Assembly (NCBI GenBank): GCA_964439745.1
Contig: CAYTQK010000042.1
Coordinates: forward strand, 1-16,712
Source of the DNA: CAYTQK01 sp964439745
GTDB taxonomy: Bacteria; Desulfobacterota; Desulfobacteria; Desulfobacterales; Desulfosudaceae
DNA: 16,712 nt
Direction of reading: 5' to 3'
A program made the translations under genes and the position numbers. The notes beneath the pieces are model-generated. The model ran no database searches, was not told the origin of the DNA, and saw only the letters and a program-made list of their open reading frames with translations. This document shows positions 7,393 through 13,495 of the stretch, piece after piece. The number at the start of each line of letters is the position of its first letter. The first letter of the stretch is position 1.

Positions 7393-8548
7393 CGCACACT
7401 CCATTGTCAATCGCCTGCACGACGCCGATCACCTGGGCAATGCCCTTGAAAATCGGCTCAATGCGGATATTGTCATTCTGTGGCGTCCGTGAAGCCGCGC
7501 CGGTGGTGATTCCCAGCGTGACGGCCGGGATGTCGTGGGATAAAAAAACGGACAATTCGGACTCACTCGGCACACTGACCGGCTCCAGCTTCAGCTTTTT
7601 CATGATGTCGACCGTGGACTTGACCAGGGAATGGCTGAACTTCAGCCGGGAGGGGTGCTGTTCGCTGATGGTTTTCATCTTCAGGCTGACCTGGTATTCA
7701 TGACCGACACCATCCACGATATCCCGGATGTCGGCGCAGACCGATTTGACCATGTCCACGGAATCGCTTTGAATTTCAAACCCGAGGGTGGCGTCATAAG
7801 CGGTTACCCCGTGTTTGAAGCCGCCGGCGATGCGGCCGATGACCACCCGGGTACGCGGTTTCTGGGGAATCCGCATTTCCATGATCTGGTTGATGATTTC
7901 ATTCAGTACCAGGATGGCGTTGGGTCTGAACCAGCGTTTCTTGTTCATTCCCTTGGGAATGCTGCAGTGGACTTCGCACCGCTGCAGTCCCTCGGAAAAA
8001 TAACTGATTCGTCCCAGGTCGCAGCTTTCCAGGGAGACGGCCCCCCGGATCGGCGTTTTCCAGTGCCGAACCAGGGAGTTGATCCCTTCCAGGTTGCCTT
8101 CGCCGATGGAGCGGACCACCCCGGCCAGCACGATGTCGGATGCGAAAGAGAGGTTCAGGGCGGTAAAAATATCCGGCAGGGAAGCCAGTACGCCGACACC
8201 GGCGGAATTATCGGTGATGCCCGGGCCGTAGACCCGGTTGCGGGTAACCGTGTAATTGTGCTCGATATCCTTGTCCACCACGGTATCCAGGTGGGCCACC
8301 ACGAATATTGGCGGCTTGTCCGGGTCCGTCCCGGGAATGACGCCGACCGGGTTGCCGATGCTGTCGGTGGTGCAGCGTTCCAGCCCGGCGTTGGAGAATC
8401 GCTCCAGAAGGAGGGCGGCCCGCTGATGTTCCTCAAACGTGGGCGCCGGTACCTGTCCGATGAGGATGATATTGGTCAGAATGGTATCTTTCAGGGATTT
8501 GATTGTTTCCGTGAAAAATGGTATCTGGGTAAGGTGCGCGTTGGTCAT
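7385..8548 (-). CDS. M20-family metallopeptidase-like protein
   Basis: About 387 residues from the ATG at 8548. The catalytic domain shows VAHLDTV (His86, Asp88) and GPGITDNSAG (Asp113), the classic zinc-binding and bridging residues of M20/M28 di-zinc hydrolases, then RSIGEGNLEGI with the expected acidic residues. An inserted dimerisation domain follows (CEVHCSIPKG through ATLGFEIQSDSVDMVKSV). The family cleaves peptides, aminoacyl or N-acyl groups; the substrate here is unknown. The frame stays open upstream to 8779. Two adjacent ATGs at 8596-8599 (MMKRITFIATNT) are alternative starts, and none of the candidates has a strong ribosome site, so the N-terminus is uncertain. The gene heads a minus-strand chain running into gpgS and moaA and is divergent from the histidine phosphatase gene. 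Confidence 0.82.
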   Translation of the reverse strand: MTNAHLTQIPFFTETIKSLKDTILTNIILIGQVPAPTFEEHQRAALLLERFSNAGLERCTTDSIGNPVGVIPGTDPDKPPIFVVAHLDTVVDKDIEHNYTVTRNRVYGPGITDNSAGVGVLASLPDIFTALNLSFASDIVLAGVVRSIGEGNLEGINSLVRHWKTPIRGAVSLESCDLGRISYFSEGLQRCEVHCSIPKGMNKKRWFRPNAILVLNEIINQIMEMRIPQKPRTRVVIGRIAGGFKHGVTAYDATLGFEIQSDSVDMVKSVCADIRDIVDGVGHEYQVSLKMKTISEQHPSRLKFSHSLVKSTVDIMKKLKLEPVSVPSESELSVFLSHDIPAVTLGITTGAASRTPQNDNIRIEPIFKGIAQVIGVVQAIDNGVCDE

Positions 8549-8642
8549 GGCAGTCCGCGTCAGGGTATTGGTGGCAATGAAAGTTATTCTTTTCATCATG
8601 CCCCAAACAGGGTGAAGAGTCAATGGTAATCCGCCCGGGCAG

Positions 8643-8657
8643 CCGCCTGCGAGGCGG
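8643..8657. other. Short perfect GC hairpin between divergent genes
   Basis: CCGCCT-GCG-AGGCGG is a 6-base-pair perfect inverted repeat with a 3-base loop, extended by one G-U and one A-T pair and followed by TTT on the + strand. It lies between the divergent peptidase and histidine phosphatase genes, where both promoters must sit. It could be an operator, part of a leader, or chance in GC-rich DNA. Confidence 0.3.
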
Positions 8658-8690
8658 TTTGCGGGTAATAAAATGAAGGAATACAGGTAA

Positions 8691-9392
8691 ATGAGGCGAG
8701 TCTTGACAGCCGGGGAAAAAACCGCCGCTCTGGCGGCCGAACGGATTGCCGACGGCGTTGACCGCGGCCTTATTGTCATGCGGCATGCCGCCCGGCATTA
8801 TGATTCTGATAATTTGATGAACGAACCTTTTATGAGCCTGACCGATGCCGGCCGGACGCAGGCGCTTGACTGGGGCCGCAATTTTCCGGTGTCCACCCGG
8901 CTGAACCTTTTTTCCAGTCACATCGGCCGCTGTATTGAAACCGCCTACCTGATCGATAAGGGGTTTCTGGCCGCGGGGGGGCAGACCCGGACCAATCTTG
9001 TCGAGCAGACCCTGTCGCCCTTTTATGTCGCCGACGCTCAGCGATTGTTTGCAGAGTACCTGCCGCTGCCGGATTTTTTTGCCCGCTGGTTTGCAGCAGA
9101 GATTCCGGCGGACGTGATCCTGCCCCCGGCGGAAGTGATCCGGGCCAAGCAGGCTTTCTGGCGGCAGCGGCTGGCCAACGGTCGGTCGCAGCCGGCCGGC
9201 TGGGATGTCTGCGTGACCCATGATTGGAATATATATTTGATCTTTTACGAGCTTTTCGGTCTGCCCAAGGAAGAACAAGAAAAGGTGGAGTACCTGGAGG
9301 GGGTGGTGGTGTACCCGGCGGCTGACCAGTGGGTGGTGACCGCCCCGGGATACAAGCCGGTCTTTCTGCAAGCAGGGCCTGTTGAAGGCTGA
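8691..9392 (+). CDS. Histidine phosphatase superfamily protein
   Basis: A 233-residue protein of the phosphoglycerate-mutase-like fold. The phosphohistidine motif reads VMRHAARH (Arg31, His32) rather than the usual RHG. The second arginine is in SSHIGRCIETA (Arg80), and the second catalytic histidine is His177 in VTHDWN. These suggest an active phosphatase rather than a degenerate relative. GAAGGA lies 11 bases before the ATG. The substrate cannot be told from the sequence. Candidates include sugar phosphates, and the neighbouring glucosyl-3-phosphoglycerate synthase makes glucosyl-3-phosphoglycerate a testable one, because mycobacterial GpgP is a histidine phosphatase. It is the first gene of a + strand group and is divergent from the peptidase. 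Confidence 0.8.
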   Translation: MRRVLTAGEKTAALAAERIADGVDRGLIVMRHAARHYDSDNLMNEPFMSLTDAGRTQALDWGRNFPVSTRLNLFSSHIGRCIETAYLIDKGFLAAGGQTRTNLVEQTLSPFYVADAQRLFAEYLPLPDFFARWFAAEIPADVILPPAEVIRAKQAFWRQRLANGRSQPAGWDVCVTHDWNIYLIFYELFGLPKEEQEKVEYLEGVVVYPAADQWVVTAPGYKPVFLQAGPVEG

Positions 9393-9451
9393 CGAGCGGC
9401 GGAACGGCCAAGGGTGCGACCGGTACCTCCGCGCCGGGAAAGGAGATGTCA

Positions 9452-10267
9452 GTGATTACGGTTGATTTTGTCTCCTACGCGGAATCAGTGCCCCGCGCCC
9501 TGGCGACCCTGGAGGCCGGGGCCGTGTTCCGGAAACAGAGGCGCTTTCTGATCAAGCCCAACCTGGTGACCGACAGGCCGCATCCGGTGACCACCGCGCC
9601 GGATTGCTGCCGGGCAGTGATCAGGTATCTGCGGTCGATGACCGCGGCCGAGATCGTCATCGCCGAGGGCTGCGGGGATGCTCAGCTGACCACCGCGGAA
9701 GTTTTCGAGCGGCTGGGCTATACCGATCTGGCGGTGGATTGCCGGGTCGCCCTGGTCGACCTGAACGAGGCGCCGCTGCGGCGGCTGGCAGACGAAAAAT
9801 GTGCATTTTTTCCGGAAATTTATCTCCCGGAAATTCTTTTTTCCGCTTTTGTCATTTCCCTGCCGGTACTCAAAGCCCATTCCCTTTCGGAGATCACCGG
9901 TTCCCTCAAGAATATGATGGGGGCCCTGCCGCCGGCGCATTACAGCGGGCAATCCGGCGTCTGGAAAAAAGCATCCTGTCATGCGGACATGCATCAGGCG
10001 ATAGGCGACCTCAACCGGTATCGCACCCCGGACCTGTCGCTCCTGGATGCCAGCATCGGTCTGGCCGATTATCATCTCGGCGGCAGCCGGTGCGAACCGC
10101 CGGCCGGAAAACTCGTGGCCGGTTTCGACCCGATCACCGTGGATCGGACCGCCGCCGGGCTTCTGGGCCGGGACTGGCAAAAAATTCAGCATTTGCGCAA
10201 AGCCAACTGCTCAGATACCGACAGAACGGATTTGGGGGTTGCCAAGGCCCCGGCAAACCGATTATAG
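9452..10267 (+). CDS. DUF362 domain protein
   Basis: A 271-residue protein of the DUF362 family, marked by FLIKPNLVT (33-40), a central LPVLKAHSLSEITGSLKNMMGALPP segment, and a C-terminal DASIGL...GFDPITVDRTAAGLLG stretch. The family occurs mainly in anaerobes, sometimes fused to ferredoxin domains; no CxxCxxC cluster motif is present here, so this is the stand-alone form. Its biochemical role is not established. An ATG at 9446 directly abuts the ribosome site AAAGGAG, leaving no spacer, whereas the GTG at 9452 has a 6-base spacer. The GTG is therefore the better start. It follows the histidine phosphatase gene by 59 bases on the same strand. Confidence 0.82.
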   Translation: MITVDFVSYAESVPRALATLEAGAVFRKQRRFLIKPNLVTDRPHPVTTAPDCCRAVIRYLRSMTAAEIVIAEGCGDAQLTTAEVFERLGYTDLAVDCRVALVDLNEAPLRRLADEKCAFFPEIYLPEILFSAFVISLPVLKAHSLSEITGSLKNMMGALPPAHYSGQSGVWKKASCHADMHQAIGDLNRYRTPDLSLLDASIGLADYHLGGSRCEPPAGKLVAGFDPITVDRTAAGLLGRDWQKIQHLRKANCSDTDRTDLGVAKAPANRL

Positions 10268-10377
10268 TGCCCTTATCTGCGGAGCGTGCGACTCGGTGAG
10301 GTGAGAACGGATTTACGAATACTGACGATCCGGCAGCAAGCAAGCCCGGCCGGGTTGCGGCGGGTGAGGGAGAAGCA

Positions 10378-10806
10378 ATGAAAGAACGGTTACATATAAT
10401 GTCCAGGCGGCTGGAAACCGGGTATCCCTGGCGGGTGTGGGCGGCCGGCTGGCTGGGCCTGCTGAAGGCGTTTGTCTGGCTGGCCGCGGAACCGCCCCTG
10501 CCGGACACCCAGCTTTTTGTCCTGGGATGTAAATACGCCCTTTTCATGGTTCCCTGGCTGGTGTTTTCCCTGGGAGCCTGGGAGATGAAGCGGTGGTCGG
10601 CCTGGGGGCTGCTGGTTCTGGCCCTGGGGGATATTCTTTTTTTTATTTTCTGTCCTTTTGCCCTTTCCTCCCTGGCTTTGAACGAGCTGTCGCCAGTTAC
10701 CTATGTGCTTTCGCTGGCGGTTTTTTTCGTGAACGGGCCGGTCAGTTCCGTGGTTATCCTGATTCTGCTGCCGGGACTGTTCCAGGCGCAATCGCTGCCG
10801 GAATAA
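10378..10806 (+). CDS. Small hypothetical integral membrane protein
   Basis: A 142-residue protein that I do not recognise. It has four probable transmembrane helices at about residues 19-37, 46-67, 73-94 and 108-133, with a positively charged N-terminus (MKERLHIMSRRLE) suggesting a cytoplasmic start. GAGGGAGAAGCA precedes the ATG as a ribosome site. Trp- and Leu-rich helices with few polar residues argue against an enzyme active site or transporter core. It lies between a DUF362 gene, 110 bases upstream, and a crotonase gene, 33 bases downstream, probably in one transcript with the latter. Confidence 0.7.
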   Translation: MKERLHIMSRRLETGYPWRVWAAGWLGLLKAFVWLAAEPPLPDTQLFVLGCKYALFMVPWLVFSLGAWEMKRWSAWGLLVLALGDILFFIFCPFALSSLALNELSPVTYVLSLAVFFVNGPVSSVVILILLPGLFQAQSLPE

Positions 10807-10839
10807 GGCGGCCCTGGCCAAAATAGAAAAGAGGGAGCC

Positions 10840-11598
10840 ATGTCAACCTATCTGAAAACAGACATTAATCAAGGCACGGCCGTGGTTACCATCGACCGGC
10901 CGGAAAAGAAAAACGCCCTTTCCCCGGCGGTGCTGGTCGAGATTGACGGTACTTTCCGGGAGTTGAATGATAACACCGCGGTCAACGTCATCGTTCTGAC
11001 CGGTGGCGAAACCCTGTTTTCGGCCGGATTCGACCTGGAAGTGGTGCGGGCGATACAGCGTGAGACCAATGATGATTTCATCTCCCTGTTTCACAGCGCC
11101 TACCGGTCCATCCTTTTCTGCAGCCAGCCGGTCATCGCGGCGGTCGGCGGGCCGGCCATTGCCGGCGGATTTGACCTGACCATGATGTGTGATATCCGCT
11201 ATGCTTCCGAACAAGCCCGCTTCGGCCAGCGGGAGATCGCCCTTTCCCTGACCCCCATCATGGACCCCTTGTGGCGGATCATCGGCCTGGGGCGGGCCCG
11301 GGAGGTGGCCCTGACCGGGCGTATCTACGACGCCGCTGAAGCGGAAAAGATGGGCTATGTCAGTGCCGTTTTCCCCCAGGGGCAGCTGCTGGAATCCGTG
11401 CTGCCCATTGCCCGGGAAATGGCCGCCTATGACGGCCGCTGCCTGCGGGAAACCAAGGTTTTGTCCAACATGATCCTGGACGAAGATCTGGACGGGGCCA
11501 TGAGAACCCAGGAGTGGCTTTTCCGCTCCTATATCGGTTCTGCGGACAACCAGGACCGGGTGGATCGTCTCCTGGCCTCGTTGAAAAAACCGCGGTAG
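10840..11598 (+). CDS. Enoyl-CoA hydratase/isomerase (crotonase) family protein
   Basis: A 252-residue crotonase-fold protein, near the usual length for the family. The oxyanion-hole segments are FSAGFDL (60-66) and AIAGGFDLTMMCDIRYASEQARFGQREI (106-133). In enoyl-CoA hydratases the two catalytic glutamates lie in GGGCE and GQPE. Here the first position is Asp112 (GGFD) and the second is Glu132 (GQRE), so activity may differ from a plain hydratase; an isomerase or thioesterase-like reaction on an acyl-CoA is possible. A strong GAGGGAG site precedes the ATG. No other beta-oxidation gene is adjacent. The fold is secure, the reaction is not. Confidence 0.87.
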   Translation: MSTYLKTDINQGTAVVTIDRPEKKNALSPAVLVEIDGTFRELNDNTAVNVIVLTGGETLFSAGFDLEVVRAIQRETNDDFISLFHSAYRSILFCSQPVIAAVGGPAIAGGFDLTMMCDIRYASEQARFGQREIALSLTPIMDPLWRIIGLGRAREVALTGRIYDAAEAEKMGYVSAVFPQGQLLESVLPIAREMAAYDGRCLRETKVLSNMILDEDLDGAMRTQEWLFRSYIGSADNQDRVDRLLASLKKPR

Positions 11599-11856
11599 TT
11601 TGATTGTTCCGACGGCGGCATCTGTTTATCCCGGATATCCCTCTTTTCATTCTCATCTGTTTCGTATAAATTGGACGATAGAATGATTCCGGTCATTTTT
11701 TTTGTACATTGAACAAAATTTCGCTTGACATTGAAAAATTGTTGTGTTTTTTTCGAAATAATTTTGAGGGGAATAGTTGAAAATTCAGCCGGCAATGGTA
11801 TCCCCGGGATTTTCACAATAATTTTTCGTTGATGTTAACGGACCGGGCCGTCCCGC

Positions 11857-11914
11857 CGGAAGAAAACAGCGCCATTTCACCCCATCATATCTCCCCCTGG
11901 CGCTTTTTCTTCCG
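11857..11914 (+). other. Long stem-loop with C-rich loop (terminator or RNA element)
   Basis: AGCGCCA (11868-11874) pairs with TGGCGCT (11898-11904). After a single bulged C at 11867 the stem continues with ten more pairs, CGGAAGAAAA (11857-11866) with TTTTCTTCCG (11905-11914). This gives 17 base pairs with one bulge and a 23-base loop rich in CCCC runs. The T4 after the GC stem is compatible with an intrinsic terminator in either direction. The crotonase stop codon is about 260 bases upstream, rather far for its terminator. Confidence 0.5.
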
Positions 11915-11931
11915 AGCGCGGGCGCAGCCCC

Positions 11932-11973
11932 CGGCCGTTTGCATATCCCTGCCGCCACCTGGCCGTTTTTTTT
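11932..11973 (+). terminator. Possible intrinsic terminator with T8 run
   Basis: CGGCC (11932-11936) can pair with GGCCG (11961-11965), directly followed by eight T residues (11966-11973). The stem is short and its loop is 24 bases, so efficiency is doubtful. An overlapping alternative stem, CTGCCGC (11949-11955) with GCGGCAG (11974-11980), encloses the T run and excludes the first fold. The pair could therefore act as competing structures, but no ligand-binding motif was recognised. Confidence 0.3.
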
Positions 11974-12019
11974 GCGGCAGTGCGATCTCCACGGAAGGAG
12001 ATATCTGGTCAGGGAGGAC

Positions 12020-12060
12020 AATAGTAAAAGTCTGCCTGCTTCAGGCGGGCTTTTACTATT
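12020..12060. terminator. Strong 19-base-pair hairpin, probable bidirectional terminator
   Basis: The arms 12020-12038 and 12042-12060 pair over 19 positions with no bulge, using two G-U pairs in the + strand RNA, around a 3-base CTT loop. The core GCCTG/CAGGC is flanked by AAAAG and CTTTT, so a GC stem followed by T4 appears on both strands. It lies 178 bases before the metallo-hydrolase gene and upstream of that gene's candidate promoter. It would insulate the gene from transcription arriving from the left. Confidence 0.7.
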
Positions 12061-12102
12061 TCCACCGGCTTGCTTCTTTGCCGTTGTTTGCCTCCGAAGG
12101 CC

Positions 12103-12131
12103 TTGTCAATTCCGCAGAAATCAGGTAGATT
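12103..12131 (+). promoter_or_regulatory. Candidate sigma70-type promoter for the metallo-hydrolase gene
   Basis: TTGTCA (12103-12108) and TAGATT (12126-12131) are separated by exactly 17 bases and match the -35 and -10 consensus at 5 and 4 of 6 positions. They lie just after the strong hairpin and about 107 bases before the ATG at 12238. This predicts a leader RNA of roughly 100 bases. It is only a pattern match. Confidence 0.35.
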
Positions 12132-12158
12132 GTTTGTATCAACAGGTAGGTAGAAAAA

Positions 12159-12199
12159 GTCCGGCAACCGGCCTGATTGTCGGATAAAAACGGCCGGAC
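12159..12199 (+). other. Leader hairpin upstream of the metallo-hydrolase gene
   Basis: GTCCGGC (12159-12165) pairs perfectly with GCCGGAC (12193-12199), seven base pairs enclosing a 27-base loop that contains a further weak CCGG/CGG pairing. No T run follows. It lies inside the predicted leader RNA, directly before a GAGGGAGGG ribosome-site-like stretch (12204-12212), so it could affect translation. Confidence 0.4.
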
Positions 12200-12221
12200 C
12201 AACGAGGGAGGGCAATTTTCA

Positions 12222-12233
12222 TTGTCATGACAA
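12222..12233. promoter_or_regulatory. 12-base perfect palindrome at the metallo-hydrolase start
   Basis: TTGTCATGACAA is a perfect palindrome ending 4 bases before the ATG at 12238. It could be a repressor operator. Its central ATG (12227-12229) opens a four-codon frame, ATG ACA AAA TCA TGA, whose stop overlaps the gene's ATG. Confidence 0.35.
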
Positions 12234-12237
12234 AATC

Positions 12238-12981
12238 ATGAAATACCGGATTCATCCCATTGTGATGGGGACCAAGGAATTTGATAAGGGCATGATGACG
12301 TATCAGCATGATTACGGGCAGCCGTATACCATTCCCATCTACTGCTGGTACCTGGAAGGCGGCGACAAAACCATCCTGGTGGATACCGGGGAGATGAAGC
12401 CGATTCAGTCCGAGGCAAGGCAAGCAGCCATCGGCGGCAGAATTTACACCTTTGAAGAAGGTCTGTCCCGGTATGGTCTCACCCCCGATGACATTGACGT
12501 GGTCATTCATACCCACCTGCACAACGACCATTGTGAAAACGACTACAAGTGTGCCAATGCCGTTTTTTATTGTCACCCGGAGGAGCTGCGGCGGATTCAC
12601 GATCCCCATCCCCTGGATTACCGGTACCTGGAAGATTTTATCGAAGATGTTGAGGAAAACGAGCAGATCCGGACAGTTTCCGACGACGGAGAAATTATGC
12701 CGGGTATATCCGTAACCCATACCCCGGTGCACACGCCGGGGGGACTGACCGTCTGGATCGAAACCGGCCAGGGACTGGCGGCCATTACCGGCTTTTGCGT
12801 CATCGAGGAAAATTTTTATCCGCCCCCGGAAATCACTGCCATGGAAATGGAGGTGATACCGCCGGGCACGGTGGTCAATCCCTACACGGCTTACGACATC
12901 ATGGTGGAAGTCAAGTACCGGGCCGATATCCTCATCCCCCTGCACGAGCCCAAATTTGCCGCCATGGAGACCATCGGTTAG
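12238..12981 (+). CDS. Metallo-beta-lactamase-fold hydrolase (AHL-lactonase-like)
   Basis: A 247-residue MBL-fold protein. The HxHxDH zinc motif is HLHNDH (93-98), preceded by LVDTGEM (48-53). The next ligand is probably His165 in HTPVHTPGG, and the last histidine is His236 in PLHEP. In AHL lactonases an aspartate bridging the two metals lies in the strand before ENF; the aligned position here is Gly185 in AAITGFCVIEENF, with Cys187 close by. Metal binding may thus differ and lactonase activity should not be assumed. Only the ATG at 12238 is available, because no GTG or TTG start exists in the open frame upstream. It has no ribosome site at normal spacing; the nearest is GGAGGG, about 25 bases away. 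The next gene follows by 14 bases. Confidence 0.82.
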   Translation: MKYRIHPIVMGTKEFDKGMMTYQHDYGQPYTIPIYCWYLEGGDKTILVDTGEMKPIQSEARQAAIGGRIYTFEEGLSRYGLTPDDIDVVIHTHLHNDHCENDYKCANAVFYCHPEELRRIHDPHPLDYRYLEDFIEDVEENEQIRTVSDDGEIMPGISVTHTPVHTPGGLTVWIETGQGLAAITGFCVIEENFYPPPEITAMEMEVIPPGTVVNPYTAYDIMVEVKYRADILIPLHEPKFAAMETIG

Positions 12982-12995
12982 CCGGGAAAGAAGCC

Positions 12996-13430
12996 ATGAC
13001 CGAGCTGGTCACCATCAAGGTGTTCATGACGGAAATCGAGGCGGAGATTGTTCGCGGACGCCTGTTGACCGAAGGCATCGAAGCCTATATTTTCAAGGAT
13101 GACTGCGGCGGCATGTATCCCCAGCTGCGGCTGTCCCAGGGAGTGGCCGTGAAAGTGCCGGCCGACCAGGCCCGGCGCGCCGCCGAGGTGCTGGCGGAAG
13201 TACCCCTTGCCGCGGCCGGGGCGGAAGAGGGAGCAGAAGAAGAGGCTGAGGAGACGGTGTCGCCCGTTCCGGCCACAGCCTTCTTCCCGGTTGCTGCCTG
13301 GTTTCTCGGCACCCTCGGCATCGGCCTGATGCTGCTGGGAATATTTGAGGCCGCCTTCTTTCGGATCGGCCTGCCGGTTCTGCTGATCGGCCTGATCCTG
13401 GGTACCCTGGCTCCCCGCCGGGAAGAGTAG
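12996..13430 (+). CDS. DUF2007-domain protein with C-terminal membrane hairpin
   Basis: A 144-residue protein. Residues 1 to about 68 match the DUF2007 (putative signal-transducing) pattern, including IEAEIVRGRLLTEGIEAYIF and QGVAVKVPADQARRAAEVL, the same small alpha-beta fold seen in PII-like proteins. An acidic Glu/Ala linker (about 72-87) leads to two transmembrane helices (about 96-117 and 121-138). The ATG at 12996 is chosen because GGGAAAGAAG lies just upstream and the protein then begins at the domain; the open frame extends further back inside the metallo-hydrolase gene only by chance. The spacing suggests co-transcription with that gene. Function unknown. Confidence 0.75.
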   Translation: MTELVTIKVFMTEIEAEIVRGRLLTEGIEAYIFKDDCGGMYPQLRLSQGVAVKVPADQARRAAEVLAEVPLAAAGAEEGAEEEAEETVSPVPATAFFPVAAWFLGTLGIGLMLLGIFEAAFFRIGLPVLLIGLILGTLAPRREE

Positions 13431-13435
13431 AGCCC

Positions 13436-13457
13436 GTTTGCCCGCTGCCGGGCGAAC
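13436..13457 (+). other. Hairpin after the DUF2007 stop codon
   Basis: GTTTGCCCG (13436-13444) pairs with CGGGCGAAC (13449-13457), nine base pairs with one G-U and a 4-base loop, starting 5 bases after the stop codon. No T run follows, so it would be at most a partial terminator or an RNA 3'-end stabiliser before the zinc-ribbon gene. Confidence 0.4.
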
Positions 13458-13495
13458 ATGTCAAACTTGTACAAAAAACACAGGTATCCCATATC

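Larger units (their letters stand above)
11599..12237. other. Long intergenic region: AT-rich left part, hairpin-rich right part
   Basis: This 639-base stretch carries no convincing gene. From about 11640 to 11830 it is clearly AT-richer than its surroundings and includes two near-direct repeats, ACATTGAACAAAATT at 11706-11720 and ACATTGAAAAATT at 11728-11740, offset by 22 bases or about two helical turns. From 11857 onward it holds four inverted repeats, a T8 run, a candidate promoter and a palindrome, listed separately. The short frames in it have poor composition and no ribosome sites. Confidence 0.7.

Noticed and set aside
6490..7449. 319-codon + strand frame opposite gpgS
   Set aside because: It is antisense to the GT81 glycosyltransferase and shows low-complexity Gly/Gln/Val composition, no motifs and no ribosome site.
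7631..8629. 332-codon + strand frame opposite the M20 peptidase
   Set aside because: It is a shadow of the peptidase, which has the HLDTV and ITDN zinc motifs. The antisense frame has none.
11725..11762. TTGACA followed by AATAAT as a promoter in the AT-rich island
   Set aside because: The spacing between the boxes is 26 bases, and at 17 bases there is only a T run, so a normal sigma70 promoter is not supported.
11785..12021. 78-codon - strand frame in the intergenic region
   Set aside because: It begins with TTG, has no ribosome site and crosses two strong hairpins.
11829..12128. 99-codon + strand frame in the intergenic region
   Set aside because: It passes through the terminator-like hairpins, has no ribosome site, and its Pro/Phe/Arg-rich translation resembles no protein family.
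12103..12200. Riboswitch (c-di-GMP or other) before the metallo-hydrolase gene, prompted by GGTAGGTAG and nearby stems
   Set aside because: Only a short stretch resembles part of the c-di-GMP-I consensus; the conserved paired helices and tetraloop receptor are absent.
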